DNA of 64,000 bases from Bryoerythrophyllum caledonicum (lineage: Eukaryota > Streptophyta > Bryopsida > Pottiales > Pottiaceae), in assembly GCA_963971425.1 (NCBI GenBank), contig OZ020517.1, positions 29,220,668-29,284,667 on the forward strand. Reading direction: 5' to 3'. Of the stretch, positions 46,552 through 57,557 are shown piece after piece. Under the pieces are notes generated by a model. That model ran no database searches, had not been told where the DNA came from, and worked only from the letters and a program-made list of their open reading frames with translations. How positions within the stretch are numbered: the first letter of the stretch is position 1; every line of letters begins with the position of its first letter. The position numbers and the translations under genes are program-made.

Positions 46552-49247
46552 ATGAAAGTGTCCATTATAACTCATAATGTTCGGGGTATGAACAAAGGCA
46601 CTAAAAGGGACATCATTAGAAATTACTACGCTAGTATACTAGGTAAAATTGAAATCATTTGTATCCAGGAAACCAAACTTAGAGGTAGCAAGTACCAAGC
46701 GTTGGCAAGTTCTTTTTTGGCATGGTGCGAGCTTCATCGGTCAGGAAGCCCAGGTGGCGTATAACAACGAAGGAAATGAAGAAAGGGTTGGGAGTGGTGG
46801 GACGGCGATGTGGGTGTCACCCAAGATCTCGCACATGATTTGCAATCAAGGACATGCTCTCGGCGGTAATGCACAGTGGGTTAGACTTAAAGGAACCCCT
46901 GGAGGCGACATCGATGTCCTAAACATCTACTGTCCGCATGCCTCGGCAGAGAGGTGCGTTCTGTGGAGACAGCTATTACAAACACTACCACGTGAGTGCA
47001 GGTGGATACTGACAGGTGACTGGAACTTTGTGGAAGCAAAGGAAGACAAGTCTAATTTATGCGAATTCTACAAATCTATGGAGGAGAAGCAACTATTCCA
47101 GGAACTTAAAAGTGTCCTTGCAGTGGAGGACTCATTCCCGGTGAGGAGTCGTATCAGGTTCTTGTGGGATAGTAGAAGAAGAGACGGTCAAAGAATCCTG
47201 GCAAGGCTCGACCAAACATACACGTTTATGGGAACATACCCACCTGCAACATACAACACATACAAGATTCTTGGAGATACGGCGCTATCAGACCATCTCC
47301 TTGTATGGAGAGAGGTATATCTAGAACCTCCTCAACAGCGCAGGTCAACATATGTAATGAACTCATCCTTGCTAGAGCATCCAGAGGCACAAGGCGGAAT
47401 TCGCCAAATCTAGACAAGAAACACGCATTTGCCCTTCTTCGGCAAGCTGAGGAGAGCGGTGCATTTCTACAAACGCCTCTGTATTGCCAAAGCAAGGGAA
47501 AGCAAGGGCGAGGAGACCAGGGCGAGAGGAGGGGTCCTGAACGCTCAAGTATGTTTTCAAAGCGATCCCGGTAACCAAGCGGCTCAAGCCCAATTGGACG
47601 AGCTAGTTGCCCGCCTCCAAGCGCTAGAGTTGAAGAAGGCGGTGGGGGCGCGATTGAGAAGTTGTCTCAGATGATTGGAAGTCGGAGATAAATGTTCGAG
47701 GGAATTCTTCAAGGCACACAACATACGTTCGACTGCCTCGTATATCACGGAGTTAGAAAACGAGGATGGACAGCTGGTGTCTTCTCGTGCCGACTTAGAG
47801 AAGGCATGTCACGAGTTCTATCTACATCTGTACAAGGCACGACCTGCTTCACCGACAACTGAAGAGGCGGCTTATCTAACACTGGAATATTTAAGTGACA
47901 GGCTAGATGATAGAATGAAGGGCGCATTAAGTGCGGCGATCTCTGAAGATGAGATGAAAGCTGCCTTGTTTGAGATGCGTCATGGAAAGTCTCATGGGCC
48001 CGATGGTGTGGGCGTGGAGTTCTACTATATATTCTGGGATCTCATTGGCGCCAAATTCACCAACACGATTCGTACTAGCGTCAACGAAGGCAAGCTGCCG
48101 GTTGGTATGTCACACGGCTTACTGGCATTACTTTATAAAGGGCAGGAACGCCAGTGTTTATCCAACTGGAGACCTATCTCCCTCCTGAACACCTCGTACA
48201 AAATCTTCGCCAAAGCTTTGCAAAGACACTTGGAGCCGATACTAATGGATATCATCAGCCCTGATTAATCCGCGTTTTTACCTCTTTGCTACATCCTCGA
48301 CAATCTGTTGCTCACCCATGAAACCATGTCCTGGGAAGAACAATTTAGCCAACCTCTCCTCTTTCTGAAGCTCAACTTCACTAAAGCGTACGATATGGTG
48401 GATTGGGAATCTCTGTGCAAGATTATGGTCACTTTTGGCTTTCCACTGCCTTTCGTACGAATGGTGTGGATCCTTCTCCAGGATGCCACATCGGTAGTAA
48501 AGGTGAATGGCACACCTAGTTTGGCCTTCAGAATTGAAAGGAGAGTTTGACAAGGATGCCCACTCGCGCTATACCTCTTCATCATCATAGTAGAGGCATT
48601 GAACACTATGGTGAAGGCGGAGGCGGGCCAAGGTCCGATCGAAGGTATCAAACTCCCTGCTTCCGGCCGCCAACAGATACTGACACAGTATGCGGACGAC
48701 ACCTCGTTCACCTCAATCGCGAAAGAAAAACCGGTGAGGTTTTTGATCAATCTGCTATATAAGTTTTGTCAGGCAACGGGTCTCGTCATCAACTGGTATA
48801 AGTCATGCGGCTACTGGCAAGACTGGGGTGGTGCGGGTAGACCACTATGGTCTGATTTGTTGGATATCACCTGGGCGGGACTTGAAGATGTTAGCAAGCT
48901 TCTTGGCGCTCCGTTTGGAATGACGCTAGACACGAAATCAGTGGACAAGTTTCTATATGAACTTATTTCCAAGAAACTGGTGCATTAGAGCTCTACGAAA
49001 ATTAATCCAACAGGGCGTAGTATGATTGTTAATAGTGTTCTTTTGTCTGCTCCGATGTTCTTCCTATCAATATGGGGAGGTACGAAGAAAGGAATCATGA
49101 GAATCAAGGGCCTGGTCATGAATTACTTAGCTTCAGGCACTACGAGGCTATCCCGTGCCCGGGTCAGTTGGTTGCACTGTTGTCAATCCAAGGAGAGAGG
49201 AGGACTTAACTTGATTAACATTGTTGATGCTTCCACGGCGCTGATGA
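46552..49247 (+). pseudogene. LINE ORF2, 5' part: endonuclease and reverse transcriptase
   Basis: It starts at MKVSIITHNVRGM. Endonuclease motifs are THN, CIQETK, LTGDWN and LSDH, split by a frameshift near 46735. After a second break near 47410-47670, the reverse transcriptase shows HGPDG, NWRPISLLNTSYK, FTKAYD and QYADDTSF. Stops fall at 48266-48268 (where Gln is usual), 48547-48549 (where Arg is usual before QGCPL) and 48986-48988. The first catalytic Asp is Asn here (LKLNFTKAYD for the usual D-F), so even a repaired frame would lack activity. The insertion at 49248 follows in the thumb region. Confidence 0.85.
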
Positions 49248-49639
49248 CACTATAAGAAACCCGTGTTTTTTGTTATGTCCTTAATCATGTCAGCATGTTT
49301 TTTTTATGTCTTAGAGCTAGCCAGTAATGTCCCCGTGAACGTGAGGATGTCCACGCGTCAATAATGAACAGTGGAGGTGGGAGGGTCCCGAAACGCGCGT
49401 GCGAAATAGGAGACGCGACGATGTCTCCAACAACGCGCCCGTCTCCGAGGACGACATCGAGGACATCTTGGGTGACACAAAACTGCCATGCTGGCAGCGG
49501 ACAAGCGTTTCACCTGGGGTAAGAATGTCGAAGTTACTGCTGTGCAAGGTAGAAAGCAACCCAACGTTAAAAAAAACAGCGAAACGGGCAGCGGTATGCA
49601 AGAGGAGAAACCATAGGGCACGAGCCTTATTAAACAAGA

Positions 49640-49990
49640 TTTTTTTAAAAAATATATATATATATATATATAATTAAATATATTAAATTGAAGAATGTTC
49701 TGATTATATTTATTAACTTTGATCCTCTGAAATTTCTGATTTGTCCACTTCGTATCAAAATGGTTTCCAAAATAAAATTTAATTTTAAATATTAAAAATA
49801 CAAAATATTAATTAATATTATAATAATATTTTATAAAAACTAATTATTCTATAATTAAAGCGGACATATTAAATTCAGTACTGTATATTTAAATATTAAA
49901 TAATATTTATTAATTAATATAATATTAAAATACCACTTTTCTACCAAAACGAGAATTATATGGAATTTAGGGTGATTTTGTAAAGTCCTT
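49640..49990. repeat. AT-rich core with (AT)n microsatellite inside the CACTA element
   Basis: About 350 bp of nearly pure A/T, including an ATATAT run at 49650-49672 and repeated TATTAAATAATATT words. It contrasts with the GC-richer ends of the same element. Confidence 0.65.
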
Positions 49991-50295
49991 GGTGGCATAC
50001 CCATGCGGGCATATTATATATTTTGTAGTTTACAGCACTTCATCTACATGGCAAACACAATTCCATGTCGGACAAGGTGACACGTCATTTTGTGTATAGG
50101 TCCACGTCACTTGAGACATCCAATTGAAGATGTCTCGAGTAACGTCTACATGTCTTTGAGGACATCCCACAAAGACGTCTCTGAAAACATCAGCAGTGTT
50201 TGGCAAAACATTGACATGTCCTGGAAAACATCATCGTGTCTTGCAAAACATAACCATCAAGTAGGATGAATTTCGTCAAGTTCATTGTATGAATA

Positions 50296-50378
50296 GAGGC
50301 GGCGAGGGTTAGCTGTTGCAGCCATAGTTAGGTCATGAGGCGGCTAGGGTTAGCTGTTGCAGCCATAGTTAGGTCATG
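50296..50378 (+). repeat. Two tandem units of about 42 bp inside the CACTA element
   Basis: GCGGCKAGGGTTAGCTGTTG followed by CAGCCATAGTTAGGTCATGA occurs twice in succession with one or two differences. Confidence 0.85.
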
Positions 50379-50439
50379 AGACCTTTAAGTAGAATTTGAG
50401 GTTGCACAAAGCTCACTTTGACCTTCATTTCTCCAAGTA

Positions 50440-50690
50440 GTTAGAGTTTAGAATGTAGAGGTTGGAGTTTTAGAGTGTAGACTGAGTTTACAAGTTAGAA
50501 TGTTAGAGTTTAGAGTACAGAGGTTAGAGTTTTAGAATTTGAGAGTGTATGGTTTAGATGTTAAAGTTTTAGAGTTTGAGAGTGTTAGAGTTTAGAGGGT
50601 AGAGGTTAAAGTTATATAGTATAGAGTTTAGAGGTTAGAAGTTAGACTTTGAGAGTGTAGAGTTTAGAGTGTAGAGGCAGCAAAGAAGAA
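50440..50690 (+). repeat. Irregular GTTAGAGTTTAGAG repeats inside the CACTA element
   Basis: Many TTAGAGTTTAGAGTGTAGAGG-type words overlap over 250 bp with variable spacing. Probably slippage-derived. Confidence 0.7.
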
Positions 50691-52326
50691 ATGAAGAAAG
50701 AGGCATGCAAGTAGGTGAGTAATTGCACAATCTAATGCTGGCCCAAATGAGACTTAGGTGAGCCACTGCATGATGTATGAACAACATGGGAAATCTAGAA
50801 GACGTCTTCGAAGACGTCCAATCAAATGCGTCGACGTTTCCATGAGCGTCTGAGATGTTTGGTAGAACATCCCAAGAGACGTCTTGTCACATGATGCAGG
50901 TTGTATTGCACTTTGTGGGGCATGTTGAACGTTCACATAGTGCTGTGATTAGAGCTAACAGTTTATGGACGTTGTTCTACTAACTAGATTTATAGCAATT
51001 TCCTTCTTTTGTAAATCCCTTGTTTAACCGCATGCGTTGTTGGCCTGTTGAACATGTGCAGTGTTGGACATGCAATGTGTTGTGAGCGACATATAGACGT
51101 GACCATGTTGTAGAAGACGTATGCCGCAGCACTTAGGAAACGCAGGGACGTCTTTTGAAACATCCCCGTGTCTATGGAGACATTCCTGGACATGTTCACA
51201 AACGCGGCAATGTTTTAGGCTACGATGTTGTGACACTTTAGCGACATGGGGATGTTTTATGAGACGTCTACTTTTCAAGGGTTCAGTCTCTTTCTCGGAT
51301 CAAATAGACGTGCGGATGTATTCTCAGACGTCTCGGTCTACGTGATGATGTCTTCAGTAACACCTATGACATGGCGAGTAGATGTCTTTCGCGACGTCTA
51401 CATGTCGTCGTTGATGTCTTGGTAACACGTCACACATGACGCACAAATGTTTTCAGGGACTACTGTAGGGTCACGACGACGTATTTCATAACATCCATAA
51501 ATTTGAAGTAGATGTTTTCAGAGACGTCCTGAAGAACATTATGACGTCATCATATAGACGTCCGCGCGTTCACAACGACGTCCACATAGACAGTACTCGT
51601 GTCTTCTACAGCACCTCTCGTATCCTCCAAAACATCATCAAATACACGCCGTGAACAATACCATGTCTCAGGAGATGTCACGTCAGACACGCATAAATTT
51701 TATGAGACATCCGCGATGACACCTTCTATAACCACGTATATGGATAAGCAACGTACCTCAGAACTTGGTCATGTCTATGGACATGTCCTGTGCAACATGG
51801 CAATGTTCGACAAAACGAACATCCACAGCCAGTACGCGTCGCTGTAGACATCCACGTCGACATCTCCACGTCAATCTGGGACGTTTTGTAAAACGCAGCC
51901 ATGTTTCCAGTGACGTCCCAGCAAACATGAATCTGAAAAAAAAACGACGCAAATCTCTGCTGACGTGGCACGCCACGTCACTCTTTCTCGGGTCCACATC
52001 AGAGGCCACATGGGTCCACGTCACATGCCACGTCAGATGCCACGTCACCAATGGAGAGGATAAATTTCCCGGCCATGTGGCACTGCCCGTCATCCTGTCG
52101 CTTAGGTGTCGTCTACGTGGCGCCCAGTTGGCACCATTTCCAGCCTCCCAAAATCTCCAAAAATCGTCCTTGTCGCAGGGATGTCCTCGCGTTTTTGGTG
52201 ATGTCCCCACGCGTTAAAGCGTGTTACACTCGTTCGTACGTCAGAGGGATGTAAATTCGGATGTCTACATGTCTCATGGGACATGATTCAGGACGTGACA
52301 AAAAACACGGGTTTCTTATAGTGTGA

Positions 52327-54182
52327 CCAAATGAGTTACGAAGGCACTAGAGCCTGGAGACTCTAACCTCCACTACATGCTGAGATACAAGCTTGCGTCC
52401 TTTCAGCCCTTTTCTAAAAGCAGGTGGGAGGCCAGCTTGGAGTTCTTTACACTCCCCAAACATCAGGCGAAGAAAGGCTCCATAGTTTGGAACAGAGTGT
52501 CTGCGGCCTAGAAACTTATGCTGCCATCGTTAAAGTATAATCCGCCACCCACAATTGATGGACTGTTATGTTGCAGCCTTTGGTTCTGCTCGGCAGTATA
52601 GGTTTTCAACATGGGATTTGACCAAAGACGGGCGCTGGAGTTGCACAGACAAGGATTGCGCAGAATTAGTGATATTTGAGATGGAGACCGTTTCTTTAAC
52701 TTTGAGGAGATTCAGGATGTTCACAACTTAGCTACGTCCGAAAGACGGGCCTGGCAGGTACTTCTGCAACGACTGGATAGCACAAGGAAGAGGCTGTTCA
52801 TCGTGAACAGTTCAAACACGAATGCAGGCGACTAGATCGGCCTGTTCGAGGCTGAAGAGGCTTTACTTCCTAGGATGGTATTCCAAGTTGGCAAGAGATT
52901 CAAAGTTCAAGTAGGGTGGCACAGACTGGAGATTCCCTCAAGTAGAGAGGTGTTCGTCGTAAGAGCGGAGTCCCACTGCCTTCAACACATCGACTGGACG
53001 GATCGCCTTGAGATGGCGTCGAGGGCGCCGAATTGGAGCTTTTACGAGGAAGACTGGATGTCCACTCACTTTGGCCTTTTAAGACCTATGCGGGTGGTGA
53101 AGGTTGTGAGAGGTACGAAGAAGTTGTCCTTGCACATGTTCTATGGGAGGTGTGATATGTTGACTTGGGATCCAGAGAGATTTAAATGGGGCGGTGAACA
53201 TCCGTTCATGGACTTCTCCGCCACGTTGGGCCGCACTCTCCTGATGAGCAGACACCAAGTCCCCTCGGTTGTTGCTAACAAGTGGAGCAGGATCCTCCCT
53301 ACATCATATAGACTTAAATGGCTCAGTATCTAGGACTCTGAGAGGGCGCAGAAGGAAACCGGCCTGATGTGGGCCATCTGGCACAAGGCCGCTACTGTTA
53401 ACGTTTGGAGAGAGAAGACGCAGGCCTAAATTGACGAGAACTGCCCCGTCTCCAAACAGAGAACCCCGAAAACGATCAAGCACAGATTCTAGGATTGTGA
53501 TTCTGCTAAGGAGATTTGGACTTGAGTCGCCTGCCTGATGACTCATATTCTTCCGTAGCGGGCGAACAGACAAAGCGTCCGGAGGAGCATTGGTAATGCG
53601 GAGGTTATGAGGACTCTTTGCTGGAAGCGCCCTAAAGGGGTGCCCAGGCCGAATAGGACTGCTAGGCTCAACGCCATCAGGCTGCCTTTGCCTGACCAGG
53701 AGTCGGGCAGCGATAGCAGCAATGAGGATACTACCCCGATCAACAGCAACGTGATTTACTACAGGGAGCGGAAGATGCCCGGTGGGCTCAGGGTGACTTG
53801 GAAGCAAGGGATCTTTGGGCATAGGATTTCGAAGAGATTCACCACCAATAGCAGGATCTAGTTGCTTTTGAGAGGCATCATCCATTGGTAGCTGTGGAGC
53901 GAAAGAAACGACGCTGCGTTCAATGATACCAAATGGAGCAAGCAGAAGCTTAGGACTAAAGTGTGGCTCAGTTTGGTGGATTACGGGCCTGCGGCTTGGA
54001 TCAAGACGAGTGCTAGATGCACTCAAGCCCCGGAGAAGTGCAAGAAGTTTTCTAAGCGGTTCAAAGATCTTTGGTGCTGCAATGACGTTCTTGCCTCTTG
54101 GGTGAATAAAGAGCCGCATTGGCACTTGTCTCCTTGCTCTTTTAGTTCTTACTCTAGCTCTAACCGTCCTACTAACTCCTGA
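52327..54182 (+). pseudogene. LINE ORF2, 3' part
   Basis: Continues the ORF2 frame after the CACTA insertion with ALEPGDSNLHYMLRYKLASF and onward. Open pieces include 52875-53333. Around 53440-53530, CPVSKQRTPKTIKHRF then DCDSAKEIWT resembles the zf-RVT region, though the second cysteine of the usual C-x2-C pair is replaced. Later RGIIHW-LWSERNDAAFNDTKW is typical of plant LINE C-termini. At least five in-frame stops are present. The long antisense frame 53304-54125 is a shadow. Confidence 0.75.
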
Positions 54183-54315
54183 CCTTAGCCCTGGCGTTTA
54201 CCCGTCCTCGCCGGACCTGGCGGGGTCTGCCTGGGCCTCTTGTTTTTTCTCCCTCCCTCATTTGCAGTAAAGGTTCTCTTTGCTTGTGTCAAAACAAAAA
54301 AAAATGCGGCCATTG

Positions 54316-55640
54316 ACCATGGGTTGCTTATATGTAACCCCAAAAGGACCGCGCCTATGTTAATGGAAAAAGAACTTCAAAACTATTTATACAACTGCCA
54401 ATATTACACATTCAACAAGTGAGTTTCTACCATATGTAATTTATGCAATCTTGGGGTGCAAAAGACTCCTAAGCAGGTATTTCTTCTTTGCCACTCGGTG
54501 GAGGGTGTTTTGGAGAAGGTGCGTAGGATTAGACTACTTGAAGGTTTGGCTCCATGTTTAGGGTCATGGTGGGAGGCATAGCCTCGTATTTTTTATCCAC
54601 CTAGGATGCTTGGCTTGGTGGTAGCTGCTCACATGCCTCAGTCTGGAGCATAGTCTTTGGGTGCGTTAGATGAGAGACCTTGGCATGTCCTCTAGAGCTG
54701 CCTCATTTGACACCTCCGGTCTCAGAATTGTAATTTTGATCTTTGCGATAGCAACATTTTCATAGTGGCGTTGTATTTTTAGGGCCTAGCAACAAACTAT
54801 TCAAGCTGATATAGAGGCTTGGCGCTAGCTCACCATGTATTCTAGTCTTATGCACAAGTCACAGAAGCGGCAAAAGTAAAAAAACAATTTCTAAGGCTTT
54901 TGGAGTCAATGAGGTATCTCTTGTATGCGTTGAGTTGGTCTTCATTGGAAGACTACCCCTCATAGGGATTCTCCCTCGAGACTTGGCAAACCGATACAAT
55001 TTGATTTGGTCTGGTCTCACCCAACCTTCCCTTCATGTGGCAAGTCCCTCGGACTCGCCCTCTCTGTTGGGCGTTGCATCCTTGCATGAGCATACTTGCA
55101 ATCCTCTGATGGTGAACATGTTTCTCTTGCTCATATTGAGAGGGAAGTGATTGAGGATTTGGCCAAGGAAATTCCTAAATCTATTAATAATGATGGACCT
55201 GGAAAGAGCGCTTGCCTTGGTGGTCGTCCCTTAGGTTTTGTTGGATCTTTGAGACACTCTGCAATCAAACAATAATCTTCGCAAAATGGCAAATTTTTGG
55301 CTAGGGAGCGCGTCTGATGATAATGCTTTGCGCTTCGGAGTTGACGACAACCTGTAGGAGGCAAATTCTCTTGCAAAAGCTTCGATGACCTCTTCTACGG
55401 AGACGCTCGACTTTTCTGAAATTGACGAGTTGTTTTGTTGTCCTCGGTGGGGAGCGCTTCGGCTCAAGAGGCGTCTTCGAAGTTGGGAGCATCTTCTAGT
55501 GACTGCGGTTGTTTTCTCTCTTCTCAAGTTGAGCCTTGCTCGCTTGATCATGTCTCCCCTTTGAAACAATTGTCTTTTGCTTTAGAGCCTGATGTGAAGC
55601 CCTCGCTTTGTGTGAGTGGCTTGGTTTTCTTTCATTTGTG
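54316..55640 (+). pseudogene. Decayed coding remnant of unknown type
   Basis: Protein-like stretches in shifting plus-strand frames include SVEGVLEKVRRIRLLEGLAP (about 54500), EREVIEDLAKEIPKSINNDG (about 55140) and TSSTETLDFSEIDELF (about 55385), separated by many stops. I do not recognise the family. It continues sequence interrupted by the LINE at 43985. Confidence 0.35.
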
Positions 55641-56100
55641 AAGGCATTGCTTCTGACGCCTACATGATTTCCTTTCCCTTTGCTTTTGCTTTGAGCTCAG
55701 TGTTAGCCTTGTAGTGTGTTTTGCTTTCTGGACGTGGTGCCGGTATCTTTGAGGCTCTTTGGTCTCATTGTACTCCGTTTCCATTAATTCAACCCAAATC
55801 TAGATTTAAATACATTGTGACAAGTACTAGTCCTATTCCATTTCTAACCATAGGATCTTGTTGTCTACTACTAATTGAACATATTAGACTTGTTATATCA
55901 TTTTTGATTGCATGAATTGGAAGATTACAACATCTAATATAGGTTTTGTGGTCATTTTACACCTTGATTTGAAGGGTCAACACTTTAAGTCTTTATGATA
56001 AAATGAAATTGAACACTATGCAAAGTTGCCACTCTTTATCATCAATCTATATGATGTAAGGTACTTGTCTAAAAATATTTAGGTATAATAATCCTTTAAC
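55641..56100. other. Intergenic, nothing recognised
   Basis: AT-rich DNA without a supported frame or repeat. Confidence 0.4.
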
Positions 56101-56320
56101 ATCATAAGGTGCCACTAGTGGCCACTGTATTCTACATGTTTGATGTTGTATTTGAACGTGATAAGGTTCAATTATTGAAATGACCTCCAAATGAAAAATG
56201 TTAGTTGAAGAACTTTCAATTCAAAGGTGTAAGTCTTGCTGAACTTTTATACATATTTTGTATACTACAGAGTAAAATATGTGCACAAATACACTTCCCA
56301 ATTGACGTTTAAGGGTTAAA
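56101..56320 (+). repeat. Dispersed repeat of the 39000 hairpin family
   Basis: AAGGTGCCACTAGTGGCCAC followed by TGTATTTGAACGTGATAAGG and AAATGTTAGTTGAAGAA matches 39090-39240 and 27741-27965. GACGTTTAAGGGTTAA near 56303 may be its terminal motif, as related words occur at 38930 and 39285. Confidence 0.6.
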
Positions 56321-56594
56321 GTGTTTAACATATCCAAAACAATTGTGCAACAAGAAGGGGTCCAAACTTGCACAAAATACATTTTGTTCTTTGTGATTTT
56401 AGTTTCAAGTAATTTCTTAATCCCAACAGTGAACATTATGATTATTATGTCTTCTTGAGGGGGAAAAAAACAAAATATAGATCAAAACTCAAAATTTTGT
56501 GTCCATTTATGTGGAAGAATGAAAGTTTTTCTTGCATGGTAACCACAAACTTTGACTCCTCTTGTTTTAAAATCGTTTTACAGTAGAAAGGATT

Positions 56595-56718
56595 ATTCTT
56601 TGTTCATATCTTTGTTCATCAAATTCTTTGTTCATCAAATTCTTTGTTCATCAAATTCTTCGTTCATCAAATTCTTTGTTCATCAAATTCTTTGTTCATC
56701 AAATTCTTTGTTCATAGA
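56595..56718 (+). repeat. 16-bp tandem repeat, about 7 units
   Basis: ATCAAATTCTTTGTTC repeats head to tail with one C/T variant. No spacers, so not a CRISPR array; a simple minisatellite. Confidence 0.95.
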
Positions 56719-57162
56719 AGGAAGTTACAAAATCACAGCTATTTTAAGAAACTTGGTAAAGTGCCCAAATTCTCCCCTCCCACAAAAACTAGCAAGACTT
56801 TTTCATCAATTATCGGATTTGAAAAAATCATAGAAAAAGACCAATCTGGAAATTTTAGTCCTTTCAGGGAATATAATTCAAACGTGCCTTTGTGCTTCTA
56901 AATCTGGGAAGGACAAATTGAGAAAATAGTTTACTCTTGCAAATTCCTCAATCATGCCGCATTTGCCATACCTTAGTCAAGAGAACTATTTACTAGCATC
57001 CTCACCACTGTAGATTACCCTTTTAGGAAAAAAAAACCTAGTTCTAGTTCACCATTCCAAAAGCGGATTTCTGATGGTTGAATTTGTGATGTGAAGGGGG
57101 CATGAGTGTTGGAGTAAGAGCCTGGTTCCATGCAATGCCCGATCTGTCATCTCTCATGGGCC

Positions 57163-57432
57163 AGGACGAATTGACCCCTCGCTCGTCCTTACCCGATGGG
57201 GCCTCGAGGTGGTGGGGCCAAACCTAGCCCCTATTTTGTTTTTATGGGGCCCTATTTATAGCAAGGGTGGGTACTCAGCGGTAAACAATAGCCGTAGGCC
57301 CCAAATTTGTCCCCCAAAAATCCAAAAAAAGCCTCTTGACCCCCCAAAATAAGAGGGCCACGAAAATGACCCCATGCAATCCATACAAGGCCCACCTTGG
57401 ATAAGGACAAGCGAGGGGGTTAATTTGCCCTA
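57163..57432. mobile_element. 270-bp TIR element (MITE-like)
   Basis: Inverted ends of about 30 bp: AATTGACCCCTCGCTCGTCC (from 57169) and its complement around 57400-57428 (AGGACAAGCGAGGGGGTTAA). The interior is rich in GGCCC/GGGCC blocks. No gene. Confidence 0.6.
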
Positions 57433-57557
57433 GCCATCTCTGACGGGGTCGGGTCACTTCCATGTAGTTAGCTTCTCACCCTACTCGAAAAAGTAAGGTC
57501 AAGTGTAGCTGATAATCTCCAGGATGATACAGCCACTTTTCACGCCTATCAACTTTC

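Larger units (their letters stand above)
49248..52323. mobile_element. Non-autonomous CACTA (En/Spm-like) element
   Basis: It begins CACTATAAGAAACCCGTGTT and ends with its inverted complement; the first 26 bases match exactly and similarity extends to about 46 bp. TGA is duplicated at 49245-49247 and 52324-52326, the 3-bp duplication expected of CACTA elements. It interrupts the LINE reading frame. Its 3,076 bp hold no transposase; the two long overlapping frames at 51758-52217 are on opposite strands and composition-driven. The interior is filled with ACGTC/GATGTC/ACATGTC words, as in subterminal repeat regions, but through most of the element. Confidence 0.93.
44002..54299 (+). mobile_element. 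Full-length L1-type LINE, split by a CACTA insertion, dead
   Basis: The element is flanked by a direct repeat AAAAATGCGGCCATTG at 43986-44001 and 54300-54315, and ends in an A-rich tail (54291-54304), the signature of target-primed insertion. It has a nucleic-acid-binding ORF1 and an ORF2 with endonuclease, reverse transcriptase and a C-terminal Cys/His region. Without the 3.08-kb insertion it is about 7.2 kb. Both ORFs have stops and frameshifts. The near-perfect target duplication suggests moderate age. Confidence 0.9.

Noticed and set aside
51758..52217. Two 150-codon frames on opposite strands in the CACTA element
   Set aside because: They overlap almost fully on both strands, follow word repeats, and show no transposase motifs.
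53304..54125. 273-codon minus-strand frame
   Set aside because: Antisense to LINE ORF2, whose plus-strand motifs are recognisable.
56595..56718. Regular short repeats resembling a CRISPR array
   Set aside because: Units are contiguous without spacers, and the window is eukaryotic.
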